The translations under genes were made by a program, and so were the position numbers. Below the pieces are notes generated by a model. The model made no database searches. It saw nothing but the letters and a program-made list of their open reading frames with translations, and was not told the DNA's origin. A stretch of DNA of 64,000 nt from NCBI GenBank assembly GCA_032433595.1, contig JASWJB010000208.1:1-64000 (forward strand). Reading direction: 5' to 3'. Of the stretch, positions 10,687 to 21,560 are shown one piece after another; position 1 is the stretch's first letter; every line of letters starts with the position of its first letter. This DNA comes from Conoideocrella luteorostrata. Its lineage: Eukaryota; Ascomycota; Sordariomycetes; Hypocreales; Clavicipitaceae.

Positions 10687-13600
10687 ATGCGAGGGCCGTC
10701 GTCGGCCGGCCCTGTGAGATGGCTGCTCCTCAGCGACCTGCACTTCAAGCGCCATGACCTGGACCGGGTCCGGCAGACGGCGCAGTGGATAGTTTCTGAG
10801 GCGGAGCGACGCCAGGTCAAGCGCGCGGTGGTGTGCGGCGACCTGCTGACGAGCCGCACGATGCAGCCGACGCATGTGCTGTCTGCGTGTTACCGCTTCA
10901 TCGGCCTCCTCAGCGACGCCGTGCCGCGAGTCCACATCGTGCTCGGCAACCATGACCTCGCCTACCGTCGCGACTACCAGACCATGGCCCTTGACGCCCT
11001 CAATATCAACCGCTTGGCCCCGCACGTGTCGCTGCATAGTGGTGTCGCCCACCACGAATAGGACGGCCGGCGCGTCTTGCTGCTGCCGTTTCGCGAGGAG
11101 CAGGACGAGCTGACGGAGGCCGTGGCTGCTCAGGGCCTCAACGAGGCAAGCAAGACGGTTGCCTTTGCTCATCTCGCAATCAACAAGGCCATCACGCAGC
11201 GGTATGTGGTCGGCACTGGAGCCGGCGAACCCGGCGCGGTGAACTCGATCGCGCACCGCGGCTTTACGGGCCCGGATCGGTTTGCCTCGCTGGCCCGAAC
11301 ATTCACGGGACATTTCCACAGTCACCAGACCATTACCCGGGAACAATCCGGCCGCAACAAGGTCGATCTACGGGGCAGCGTCACGTACCTGGGCTCCCCC
11401 TTGCAGCTAAACTGGGCCGACCTCTACGACGAGCAGCGATGCGTCGTCTTATTCGATCCGGAAACGCTCGAGCACGAAATGGTCATTAACCCACATGCCG
11501 TCGGCTACACGACGGCCAACCTGCGGCAAGTCGACGGCCAGGTCGAAGAGGGTGCCGTGGCGGACAAGCATGTCATGGTCCTCGGCGAACTTACGCTTCT
11601 CAAGTACGTCACGGCTCGCGACAGGCTTCTCTCGCTAAGCGTGCGGAGCGTGCGGAACTGGACTCCCATGGGCTTTGCCTTGCACGCCGATCGCCTGTCG
11701 TTCGGCGGCCTCGACGCATCGGTGCCGGCGAGCGATGCCGCTGTCCAGCCCTTGGAGGAGCCCCCCGCCAAGGATGAGACGGGTCCAGACACAACGGGCG
11801 GCGGCGTTCCGGGTTCTGACCCTGGCACTGGACCTCGGGCTGCAAGACTCCATCTCACCGCGGAAGCTCGCGAGTATGTCGAGTCACTGGAGCTGGACGA
11901 GTCTCTTCTCTTGCGACGAGACGAGTTGGTACAGGTTGGCCAGCGAATGATCCAAGTCTCCCGCGAGATCGCAGATCAGGATGACGAGGCCAAAGTGAAC
12001 TACCGAAGCTTCCTCGACGGGTAATATCAGGCTGTCGACACAAGGACCGCTACCGAGCCGGCAGGGCCGTCAACCCACGTCTTCGTCGCCGAGCCGCGCA
12101 CGCTCACAATCACCAACTTCCTTGGCGTGCAGGGCACCATCACCATCGACTTCCGACAGGATCTTCCGCGCGGATTGACCTTCCTGGTCGGCAACAATGG
12201 CTCCGGTAAGAGCACGGTTGTCGAGGCCATGTTTTGGTGCCAGTTCGGGCGGTGCATTCGCAGCGGGCTGGCGGCCAACGACGTCGTCAACGACAATGTG
12301 GGCAAGAACTGCTCCGTCATGCTGGAGTTCGCCAACGGATACGCCATCGCGCGGCATCGCAAGCACAAGAGCCACGGCAACCGCGTCGTTGTCTCGCTGC
12401 GCGGCGAGCCGCAGCTGCAGCTCGAGCACCCGGACGCGCGCACGACGCAGGCGGCCATCGACGAGCTGCTTGGCACCGACTACAAGACGTATGTGAGGAC
12501 GGTCGTGCTGAGCCACGAGAGTGCAGCGAGCATTCTGAACTCGACGCCACTGCAGCGGCGCGACCTAATTGAGGCATCGCTCGGGCTGTCGATGCTGGAT
12601 CAGTGCGGGCAGATGTCGAGGCTGCTGCTCAGGGACGTCGACAACGACGTGGATAAGGTAGAGGGCAAGCTGGAAGGCTTGCTCCGGACGATAGAGTACA
12701 GCGAGCGGCGGCTTGGAGATCTGGACCGGACACAGAAGCAACTGGAAGAGGAGGCGGAGGAGGCTGTCGCATCTTTGGAAGTGGCTATCCAAGAGCATGC
12801 AGCTGCCGAATTACGAATCAATGGGCAAGGACTTTCCAGCGAAGAGACACACAGTTTGGACACGAACATGCCGAGTTCGACACAGACATCGCAGATGGCG
12901 AGCAGCAAATCTCGGCCGCGAGCAAGGGAGCACAGGGCTTGCTAGGATTGGCCCAGTCCGCTGAGCTCAGCATGGGCTTCCGCGTTGAGATTTCCATGTT
13001 GCAGGATCAAATCTACATTGAGCAGGATAATTTGCAACGACTGGAGAACTGGTGCTCGGATGCAGGAACAGAAGCATACCGAGCCGACGTCATGGCTTGG
13101 TCGACTACAGCGGGAACTAAGTCAAAAACTTGAGACTATGGCCGCCGCCGCTCACCCCATAGGCCTGCGTAAGCTCTTACACACCGTGCAGAACTCCATC
13201 CTCTGCTTCCGGTTGATGGCCGTCAGGGGCCTCTTGCGCATATTCGGGATTCCAAGGGACGGCTTTCGAGGAACCAGCGCAGCCCAAGACCAACACCAAG
13301 AGGCAGCCATCAACAGTCTCCGCGAAGACATCGAGAACAGCATGTCGCGGCTGCAGAACGAGGCGAACAGAATTAATTCCCTAGTAAAGCTCACCACCAA
13401 CCGCGCCGTCATGGTCGAGGAGCAGCTGGCGCAGGCCATCCATGCCCAAAAGACATGCCAAGCCCTACAACAGCAGGTCACGCTCAAGCAGCGCGATGCA
13501 GCCACGTACATGGGCCTGGTGGAAGCCGAGCAGTCGTCTCTGCACTCGCTACGCTCAGAACACGACGCGCTGGCCACCAAACTGAAAGAGCTCGCCGCCG

Positions 13601-14274
13601 ATCGCGAGCTCTTCGCCTTTTAGTCCTCCGCCCTGGCGAAGCGCACCCGTCGCGCTTCTTCGTCTTCCTCAACTAGATCCACGGCGGCGAAATCAACGAC
13701 CAACTTCCGCGAGCACGTCCTCGTGAAGTCGCTGTCGGAGCTCAACGCGCTCCTCGCGCAGTTGCTTACAGTGCTGTACGATGACACACGCCACGCGCGC
13801 GTCATGGCCACAGGAATGCTGCGTTCGCTGTTCGACTCCGACTCTGTCGACACCGTGACCAATGCATCCTTCTCCTCGGGGTCCGTCCTGGATCGCACCC
13901 TTGCTGTCCACCCCTCGCTCGCCTACGGCAAGCGCTCGGGCGGCGAGCGCAAGCGCGTTGACTTGGCGCTCTTCTTCGCACTGTTGCAGCTGGTGTGGGC
14001 TAGGAGCGCGCACCGCGCGCACTATGTGCTCGTCGACGAGGCGTTTGACAGTCTGGATGAGGCGGGCCAGGCGGCTGTGGTTAGGTGGTGCCGGCTCATG
14101 TCGCAGACGGCGGCCGGCTGGATCGTGGTGATCACGCACAGCCGATTCTTGATCGAGCGAGATCCGGAGGAAGACGCGGGCAAGTTCCTTGTTGTGGGGG
14201 CAAGGATGGGACCAGGCGGGGGTATGGAGCTGGTTGTCGATGGACGGAGGATTGGTGTTCAAGATAGGGCTTGA
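10687..14274 (+). pseudogene. SbcD-SbcC (Mre11-Rad50-type) fusion nuclease/ATPase, broken
   Basis: A single frame (about 1,195 codons) carries both halves of an SbcCD-type complex. The N-terminal part has all metallophosphoesterase motifs: LLLSDLHF (about residue 13), VVCGDLL, VLGNHD, AFAHLAI and TGHFHSHQ. After about 480 codons the ATPase begins with ITNFLGVQGTI and Walker A GNNGSGKST (nt 12193-12220), then a coiled-coil, then signature RSGGERKRVDLAL (about 13937), Walker B VLVDEAFDSLD (about 14026) and VVITHS. SbcCD/Mre11-Rad50 enzymes cut hairpins and DNA ends; the two subunits are normally separate proteins. No CxxC zinc hook was seen. Breaks: TAG at 11059, TAA at 12022, a one-base loss near 12840 that moves the coil into the third frame, restoration near 13065, and TAG at 13621. 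All three stops fit CpA/TpG-to-TpA change. The region is clearly more GC-rich than its surroundings. Domain calls are strong; one ancestral polypeptide is inferred from the shared frame. Confidence 0.85.
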
Positions 14275-14700
14275 GACGCCCGAGGAGCTGCCACATCGTT
14301 CACCACTGGGGAAGGGTACGCTGTTGGAGCCTGTTATAGAATAGTGACAGGTTTGGCGTACACGAGTCAGAGAACGTTCCAATCTTGATCGATTGAAAGC
14401 AATACCTGGTACTCTAGGAATTCGACAAGTCGACTCTTGGTGAACGATGGATCAACGTGCCTTTAGCCCGAACTAATGATGGTGGCTATGACCAGGGTGG
14501 CTACTGGTAGCAAGTAGGTAAGGTCTGAGAGGAAGCAGGAAAGAAGAACAGGTGTGCTTACTCGCACTACGTCTTGTATCTAAAACTGATCCTACGTTAT
14601 TGTTACAATCCCTCACAGCTATAGGCGGCTACAGGAGACTAGTCCCCTAAGGGGGTCCGCCCATGCCTCTTTGGAACGAGTTGAGAGCATCTTACATCCA
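14275..14700. other. Intergenic, no gene recognised
   Basis: Nothing beyond the 3' flank of the SbcDC-like pseudogene was recognised. Confidence 0.4.
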
Positions 14701-14703
14701 ATT

Positions 14704-15105
14704 CTATTATTGACGCTTTGTCTTGGCCAAACTTGCGGCCCTTGCTTTCCACTGTAGCCTCTGTTGCACTTGCTGAGACGACCGTAAGGTGACACCATGG
14801 TCTGTTTGGACATGGCTCCGGAAGTGGTCTAGATGCTGAAGCTTGACATGTCTACATTTAGGATGCTCACACTTAAATCGCCTCACCATGCTTCTCAGCC
14901 CGCTCGCGTCCAGCCAGATGCTGATCATCCAAGTGATCGTTCATGACCGTAGAGCGGCATTATAGAAAGGTTCGCTCCTCAAAAGAAAGTCGCTCGTCGC
15001 CAATACAATCAGGGCATTGTGTTGCTTGCACGAGGAGGGGAAAATGGTCGGGACTGGGCGCGCAACCCCAGAGTCTGGCAGATTCTCCTTTCACAGCCTA
15101 TGAAT
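14704..15105 (-). pseudogene. C2H2 zinc-finger remnant, possibly the tail of a fungal tyrosine recombinase
   Basis: Minus-strand translation gives DHFPLLVQATQCPDCIGDE, then a MNDHLDDQHL segment, then after a frameshift CEHPKC...HFRSHVQTDHGV, that is C-x4-C-x12-H-x4-H. Two consecutive zinc fingers preceded by a DHFPLL..CPxC block resemble, from memory, the C-termini of fungal DUF3435/FluG-type proteins, some of which are tyrosine recombinases of Starship elements. Stops (TAG, TAA) and the frameshift show it is dead. No upstream catalytic domain was found, so the family assignment is tentative. Confidence 0.45.
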
Positions 15106-15510
15106 GGAGCACTCGCACATGTATGCCGGCTTCGGAGAGGCTAGGGTTTTCTCACTCAAAAGGGGTGGGAGGATCAAAAGAGAGGCTAAAATTGCAGTGA
15201 AGTGAAGAATCCCATGTCTTTGCTGAAGTTGAGGCCGGCCACCTTGCACCTATTAGGGTTACTCAACCACGCATGTAGATCCACGAACAAGCCCTGCCAC
15301 TCATCAGGCACTTCACTGGGTTGGCTTGACGTCTTTTCATAACATACACTATTCTTGCATCCACTGAATGACAAGAGCCATGGCCGCAAGCCCTAGAGAG
15401 CTGACAGGGATTGCCATTTGCCAATCTCCGAATATCACTCGGAAAATAGCAGCAGACATACACTGGAAGAGGCATTCGGTATGGCAGATCAATCTAACGA
15501 GCTGGTCAAA
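15106..15510. other. Intergenic, no gene recognised
   Basis: Several short overlapping minus-strand frames exist but none shows a recognisable motif. It could be the upstream, decayed part of the zinc-finger remnant. Confidence 0.35.
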
Positions 15511-15514
15511 AATC

Positions 15515-15699
15515 GTAGGAAGCACAGGGCTTCTGGTGACGAGAGTATCGATACCGTAAGGTGAAGCAAAACAATGTGCAAAACAATTCAATTTATTCGT
15601 GACTATCTAAGAAAGAAGAAGAAAAAGAGGTATGCTGCCAAGCGCGCAGTATAAGAGCCACGTGACCTTCGCTCGTACGCTTGACGAGGTATTCTAATA
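15515..15699 (-). mobile_element. Diverged LTR of family B
   Basis: The plus strand shows GTAGGAAGCACAGGGCTTC, GGTGAAGCAAAACAATG and CACGTGACC...CTTGACGAGG, the reverse of the copy at 33878-34079. The terminal bases are degraded and no target duplication is visible. Confidence 0.65.
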
Positions 15700-15707
15700 G
15701 ATCTATT

Positions 15708-16125
15708 GGATATCTTGAGACAGTCTGACTAAGATGATTTCTTTGATGATGGGAATGTCGGCCGCGATCTATTTCAGTAGATTAACGAGCTCATTGAACC
15801 GTTCGGACGGACAGCGTAAAGGCTACAATAAGCATCAGGTATTACAAGTCAGTTAGCGAGCTCGTTGAAAAGGCTTCAATCTCGGAAGATGTACAGTCAT
15901 GTGATATGGCAGATCAATTTGACGACGTCGTTGAAAAGTTTAATTGTCAAATGATGTATAGGTGCTGCAAGAAGCATCGGATGCATCAGATATTGCAAGG
16001 CAATCTGACCAAGACGATGAAAAGGGTTCAAGTCCCGCAAGACATGCAAGAAGGTACAGGCACTGTAGGAAGCATTAGATCTCGCAAGTCAATCTGAAGA
16101 CAAAGAAGATATTTCAGATACAATA
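15708..16125 (+). repeat. 77-bp tandem array, copy 1
   Basis: About five degenerate units with the sense-strand anchors GAGCTCGTTGAAAAGG, TCTCGGAAGA and GCAAGAAGCATC. The first units include the conserved GATTTCTTTGATGATGGG and GGCCGCGATCT box that recurs in every composite copy. Module order continues into the acidic tract at 16126. Confidence 0.8.
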
Positions 16126-17400
16126 ATGGTGGTGAACACAGACCAGGATTCCGGTCGGAATTCTGGTCAGGAATCTGGTCACGCTAGTAACGGTCGGGGG
16201 GGTAAGTCAGATGCCGCTGTCAATGATGCCGTTGCTGCTGATGAGGATGTTGCTGCCCACGCAAAAAATACCGCTGCTGCTGCTGATGATAGTGCCACGG
16301 ATGATGCCGGCGCTGCTAATTATGATGCTGCTATTTATCATGGCCACAGGCCAGGATTGTGGTCACGATGGTAGTGGTCGGTCGGGGGAAATGTCAAATT
16401 ATGTCGCTGCTAATGCTGCTGATGCCGTCGCTGCTGCTGATTATGATAGCCACAGGTCAGGATTCTGGTCACAATAGAAGCGGTCGGGAGGTGGAAAAGT
16501 TAGATGCTGCTGCTGCTAACGCCGATAATATCGCTGTTGCTGCTGATAATGATGATAATAATAGCGGCCATAGGTTAGGATTCTGGTCTCTATAGTAGTG
16601 GTCGGTCGGGAGGAGGAAAATTTACCTGCTAATGAGGATAATGCTGCTGCTGCCACTGCCGATGAGGATGTTGCCGCTGCTGCTGCCAGCACTTGGGAGA
16701 GGGAGAGTCAGGTGATGATGATGATGATGATGGTGATGCCGTTGCTACTGATGCCGTTGCTGCCGATGATAATGAAGCTGCCTACGCAGAACAGCAGCGC
16801 CCGGCGTGCAAGAAAAGCAGGGCTTGGTCGGGACCAGCGATACGGGGAGGTGGCGACACGGGGATGGGGCTGGCAAGTCGCACAAGAGTAACACAACAAC
16901 CAGCGCACAAGATTAAATACAAAATGGTGCAAAAGATGCAGACATCTATGGCGCATATAATGCAAGAGAAGGCAGCGCCCTCATCATAATACTTGGTGCG
17001 TGGGCTCCAAAAACCGTGCTTGGTCTGGTCAGGCCAGCATCAGGGGCTTTAAGCAGCCCATGACACCACAGCACAATAGCAACACAACAGCAACACCACG
17101 AGATGAGACCAAACCTACTGCAAAAGATGCACAAGAGCCCAGCGCACACGATATGAAAAAAATAAAGGCATAAAATAGTATGCCTGGCGTGTAATTAGCC
17201 AAAATGCGCGGCTCGCACTAACCATCATAACTCGACGACCAGCGCCCGCAGTAGGCCCAAACCTGGCGCAAACGATTCGCAGCGACGCAGAGAGCACGAT
17301 GAGAAGCAAAGCGGGCCACTCCCAGCGCGCGCGGCAACTCTGCGGCGGGCAGCGCATAAAATGCCGACGGGATGGGTGGTTTTTCACTGTTGCAGAAATT
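16126..17400 (+). repeat. Acidic tract and GCGC-rich block, composite copy 1
   Basis: From 16126 the sequence reads GGTCAGGATTCTGGTCAC repeats, then to about 16800 a GCTGCTGATGATGAT-type trinucleotide tract that encodes Asp/Ala runs. From about 16800 to 17400 come the units AGCGCACAAGAT, GGTGCAAAAGATGCAGA and GGCGCATATAATGCAAGA, ending in the distal words CGGCAACTCTGCGGCGGGCA and GATGGGTGGTTTTTC. No intact coding frame spans it. Confidence 0.78.
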
Positions 17401-17794
17401 GCTCCTTCTTCTACATATGAAGGCACATAACGCAACAATAACGTCAGGGTGCAATGGGTATCAAAGACCAGCCGATGAAAATGATGGGCTACCTAACCTG
17501 GCTTATTGGGCCAGGCGACTTTCGCAACACAAAATGATTTCAATAAGTATAGATCTGCAAACATGGCGTGCTGAGCTAAGACAGTGGCTGTATTAAAGTA
17601 GCATGATTGGTGGTGAACTTAGAGCAGCGTTAGCTTAGAGACACAAGAGGACTAGCAGAAAAAAACAAGAGTGCTTTATCACAGTTGTTTATACATAGTG
17701 GAGAAGAGCGGGATAAAAAAAAAAGCAAGGCATGCTTGAATAATGACCCAAGACTTTAATTGGATACACACAGAAACAGAGGAGGAAGTGGAGC
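17401..17794. other. Spacer, no gene recognised
   Basis: Nothing identifiable apart from short A runs. Confidence 0.4.
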
Positions 17795-18029
17795 TGTTGG
17801 ATTACACGCCTGTGTGAGTGGATGTGTGGGTACATGGGCTGTGAGAGAAAGGATACGTCGCCTCTGGGGCCAAAAGTAGGAATCCAGAATAGGCATGTCC
17901 TAGATTGTAGGGGTATTTATTGGGGAATTTGGATAGGGCCGTCAGACGAGGAATACTTCCTCCACCATCATAGAAACAGCTCATCCCATGAATGCAAACA
18001 AATCTGAACCTCTCCTATCAATTCCAACA
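17795..18029 (+). mobile_element. Solo LTR, family C (235 bp)
   Basis: It starts TGTTGGATTACACG and ends ATTCCAACA, so it has TG..CA ends and a 7-bp terminal inverted repeat TGTTGGA/TCCAACA. Homologous copies lie on the minus strand at 26716-26915 (truncated) and 30415-30652. Shared internal words include GAGAGAAAGGATACGT and GGGTATTTATTGGGG. No convincing target duplication was seen. Confidence 0.75.
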
Positions 18030-18150
18030 AGTGCGGGGGTTGATTGGCTCACAATAATCCTATACTCTGTACGGAGTAGGTCGCCAGAACAAAACATGAC
18101 AACTCATTAGATAATGCAGTGATGAGACATGTCTTTGCTTTAGCTTCTAG

Positions 18151-18735
18151 TGAATCTGCATGTTTTGGTTCAGCGCCGCTATCTTGTGCCGAGACATATT
18201 TACACAAGTCACATAATTACCGGGTGGATCCTGCGGATAAGGCCATAAACGGCTAGTGATCGGCTGTAGATCTAAGCAGTGTCGATCTTGACGCATATGG
18301 CAGCTAAACCAAGACGCTTATCTCTATAGCCCTCACGGGATACTTGCATGCGGGACCCTTGTCAAGTAGTAGTAATGTGGGCGAAATTGAACTTCAAATA
18401 GCACTACGTTCAAGACATGAAGATAACTGAACGAGATGACAGTGCTTGGCTACACCGCAACTCTTGTTTCAGTTCAGCGCCGCCATGTTTGCAAATCAAT
18501 GCCATTTAAATCTACAATGCACTGGTGAATCTGCATGTTCTGGTTCCGCACCGCTGTCTTGTATCGAGACATGTTGAACATGTTAGCATCAAATTACACT
18601 ATTAAATCTACATGTTTTGGTCGGATCCCAGCTAGCTATTTTCATTGGATATTTGGCTGTCTTTGTGACTAACTAATATTCAAGACATGCAGATAACTAG
18701 TGCTTGCCTACACCGCAACTCTGGGCTCAGCTCAT
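18151..18735 (+). repeat. Two interleaved direct repeats upstream of a secreted-protein gene
   Basis: A block with GTGAATCTGCATGTT, then CTTGT and CGAGACAT occurs at about 18151-18205 and 18526-18580. A second block (TTCAAGACATG, AGATAACT, CTACACCGCAACTC) occurs at about 18411-18478 and 18680-18733. The order of the four copies points to a diverged segmental duplication in the 5' flank of the gene at 18952. Confidence 0.65.
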
Positions 18736-18951
18736 GGCTATGAGAGGGTTCACTAAGAATTGTTAGCAGATAAGGGCGATTAGTAAATGAAGAGTCGCTT
18801 AGCTGGCGTGAGCTTCGCAATGCCGTTAGCTCAGCCGTAATACACGAGTATAAATATCATGACCTATTCTCTTATCATAATTCTGAAATTATCATACAAC
18901 TCAAATTGAAATTTATTCTATCTGCTTAATCATTCCAATAAGAATTTTACT

Positions 18952-19267
18952 ATGAAGGCTGTTCTTTTTTTTGTTTTGGCTACAGCCGCAGGTGCATTTA
19001 GAGTGCCACGGTTATGCTACCAAGATATTCATGCAAATGGTCCTGTGAGTATTAGAGCGCTATTTGCTTTAAGCATAAAGCTAACTATAATTTTAGCCGT
19101 CTTGCTACAAAGGCCAACCATGCAGCATTGACGCCGACTGTACCGAACAGTCTACCGAATGCTGGTGTGATGTAAGTACAATGACTTCAGGTTTGACGAC
19201 ACGAAAGATAGGGTATCGGAGCTAACAAGAGTAGCGATTCTATGGAAAATGCAATGGTCCATGGTGA
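18952..19267 (+). CDS. Small secreted cysteine-rich protein, three exons
   Basis: Proposed join(18952..19044, 19097..19171, 19235..19267), 66 residues. Introns of 52 and 63 nt have donors GTGAGT and GTAAGT, CTAAC branch sites and AG acceptors; both lie at codon boundaries. The N-terminus MKAVLFFVLATAAGA is a classic signal peptide. The mature part is about 50 residues with seven cysteines (C-x12-C-x5-C-x5-C-x6-C-x-C-x6-C) and ends GKCNGPW. Such proteins act outside the cell; in plant- or insect-associated fungi many are effectors, but nothing here proves that role. A TATA-like element (GAGTATAAATATC) lies about 105 bp upstream of the ATG. The third exon is short and its acceptor (GTAG at 19231-19234) is the least certain part. 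The odd cysteine count leaves one unpaired or reflects that uncertainty. Confidence 0.72.
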
Positions 19268-19727
19268 TAGGAGAGGTTTAATGACAAAAACCAGCCTAGC
19301 CGTATCAAAAGGAAAGTAGCTAAGTGACCGAGTGTTATAGACCAATGATAAATGGCCTGGACTGGGATAAGACTGTTCGGACGACTTTTACCGAAATGCA
19401 GAGCAAATAAATAAATATTATGATTTCATGTTTGAGAGTCCTTTTTGAAAGATATCGTTGGATAAATATATTGATGCATTTATTATGAAAGAGTTATTTT
19501 CAGTTGTTCGCGTTAGTGTCGCGTTATGGTCACTTAAGAGCAACTTGGCAACAGTGAAAACGGCAGAACTAAAGGATTCAATCGAATGGACTAAATTTGC
19601 GGTGCAAGATGACTAAAGGTAATGATTCCGACCTTGTTGAAACGCCCTGACATCCTATTTATAATGTTCCTCCACGCTTTCAACTTAACTACTTCAGAAA
19701 CTGATATCGTGTTGGAATCAGACACGA
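19268..19727. other. 3' flank of the secreted-protein gene
   Basis: No further gene was seen. GATAGGAGAGGTTT at 19265-19278 matches one end of the family-C LTR, so a small fragment of that element may provide the stop-codon region. Confidence 0.4.
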
Positions 19728-20165
19728 ATGCTTTACGCCCTGCCCAACCGCCACTGCCACATGCCCCAACCCAGCATGAGCGCCCACCGCGCGCATTTTG
19801 TCAGACTTTGCCGCACCGTGATTTCGCCCTTTGCAGGACGTTTTGCAAGGCTTTTTGCAAGGCTTGGACATGTATATACTCTGATGACAGTGAAGGGTCA
19901 TTGCCTATATGCCTGCGCGTGTGTAGTCCGGGTCTAGCCAATAATAGGGGCTTACACGTAACTCGACCACCAGCGCTCTAAACGGCACTAAACCTGGCGT
20001 ACACGATGCAGAAAAGCGTAACGCATGCAATGCCCATGCAATAAAGAGGCAAGAAGTCGCTCCCGGAGCGCCCGGCAACTCTGCGGCGGACCGCGCACAA
20101 AATGCGGGCGGGATGATTTTTTTTGCTCGAGTTGTAAGCGGAAAAGTGAGGCGACTGTAAGGCGC
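19728..20165 (+). repeat. Distal block of the composite repeat
   Basis: Contains GCTTTACGCCCTGCCCAACC, TTTTGCAAGGCTT, TGTATATACTCTGATGACAG, AAACCTGGCGTACACGATGC and AACTCTGCGGCGGACCGCGC. It closely parallels 45134-45573 and 24485-24790. It is followed, after a short CTTTCCAAGGACACTAG junction, by the array of the next copy. Confidence 0.75.
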
Positions 20166-20204
20166 TTTCCAAGGACACTAGTCATTATGGTCTAATTCTT
20201 TCTC

Positions 20205-21560
20205 TCTTAAAACGCTTAAATCTCGGAAGATATATAGGCATCTAATATCGCAGGTTAATCTAAGGGGCTCGTTGAAAGGTTTAAATGTCGGAAGATGTAC
20301 ACGCGCTCTTGAAGCACCACATTGTGCAAGTGTTTGATAAGCGGATTGTCGGCCGCCATCTAACTCAGCAAGCTAACGAGCTTGTTGAAAGGTTCAAACC
20401 TCGGAAGACGTACTTTGGAAGAGGCATTAGATATCGCAAGTCAATTTGACGAGCTCTTTGAAAGGTTCGAATGTCGGACGACGTATAGGCTGCAAGAAGC
20501 ATCAGGTATTGCAAGACAGTTAACGAGCTCGTTGAAAAGTTTAAATCTCGAAACGTACGGGCGCTGCAAGAAGCATCGGGTCCGTCAGATATCGCAGGGC
20601 AATCTAACAAAGGGCAGTGAAAAGGTTTAAATGTCGGAAGACGTACAGGTGTTATCGAAGCTTCAGATATCGTAGGTTAATCTGACGAGCTTGTTTTAAA
20701 GGATCAATTCTCGGAAATGGTACAAGCGCTATCGAAGCATGAGACATCATCGTAGGTCAATCTGATGAGCTCGTTCAAAAGGCTCAAATCTCGGAACTAC
20801 AGGCGCTTTCGAATCATACATGTCGCAACTCGATCTTGCGAGCTGGTTAAAAAGACTTGAATATCGGGAGACGTATAAATATACATATCATAAGTCGATC
20901 TAACGAGCTTATTGAAAAAGCTTGAGTCCCGGAAGACATACGGATGCTGTAAGAAGCATTATACATCGCAGGTTAATCCAACGAGCTTGTTAAAAAGGCT
21001 TGAATCTCGGATCGTACAGGATCTGCAAGAAGCATCAGATATCGCAAGGTCAATCTAACGAGCTCGGTCATAAGTATAATTCTCGGAATATGTACAGGAT
21101 GCGAGGGGCTCGTTGGAAGGTTTAAATCTCGGAAGACATACACGCGCTTTCGAAGCATCACATATCGCAAGTCATTGAAAATTGGATTGTTGGTCGCCAT
21201 CTAATGTAGTTAGCTGATCAGCTCGTTGAAAGGAAGGTTCAGGCAGTGCAAGAAGCATCACATCCATCAGATATCGTGAGGCAATCTGACCAAGACGATT
21301 TTTATGGTGATGGGATTGTCGGTCGCGATGTAATTCGGTCAGTTAACGAGCTTGTTGAATGTATAGGCGGTGCATGAAGCATCGGATCGGATCCATTAGA
21401 TATCGCAAAGCACACTGAAGAAGACGTATAAGCACTGGAGCAAGCATTAGGCACCGCAAGTCAATCTGAAGAGCTTATTGAATGGTTCAAGTCTGGAAAG
21501 ACGTACAGGCACTGCCGGAAGCACCAGATTTCGCAAGTCAGTATCAAGACAATGAGATAC
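20205..21560 (+). repeat. 77-bp tandem array, copy 2
   Basis: About 17 degenerate units on the plus strand. Recurring anchors are GAGCTCGTTGAAAGG, AATCTCGGAAGACGTAC, AAGAAGCATCAGATATCGC and CAATCTGACGAGC. The conserved GGCCGC/GATCTAATTC box appears near 20340, 21190 and 21310. Confidence 0.85.

Noticed and set aside
12838..13065. An intron to explain the frame changes in the SbcC coil
   Set aside because: The third-frame reading continues the coiled-coil, so coding sequence is present; two small indels fit better.
16126..17000. Open frames rich in Ala/Asp or Met/Leu across the trinucleotide tracts
   Set aside because: Frames in both strands are open because of the low-complexity code; none is intact across a composite copy or has a credible start.
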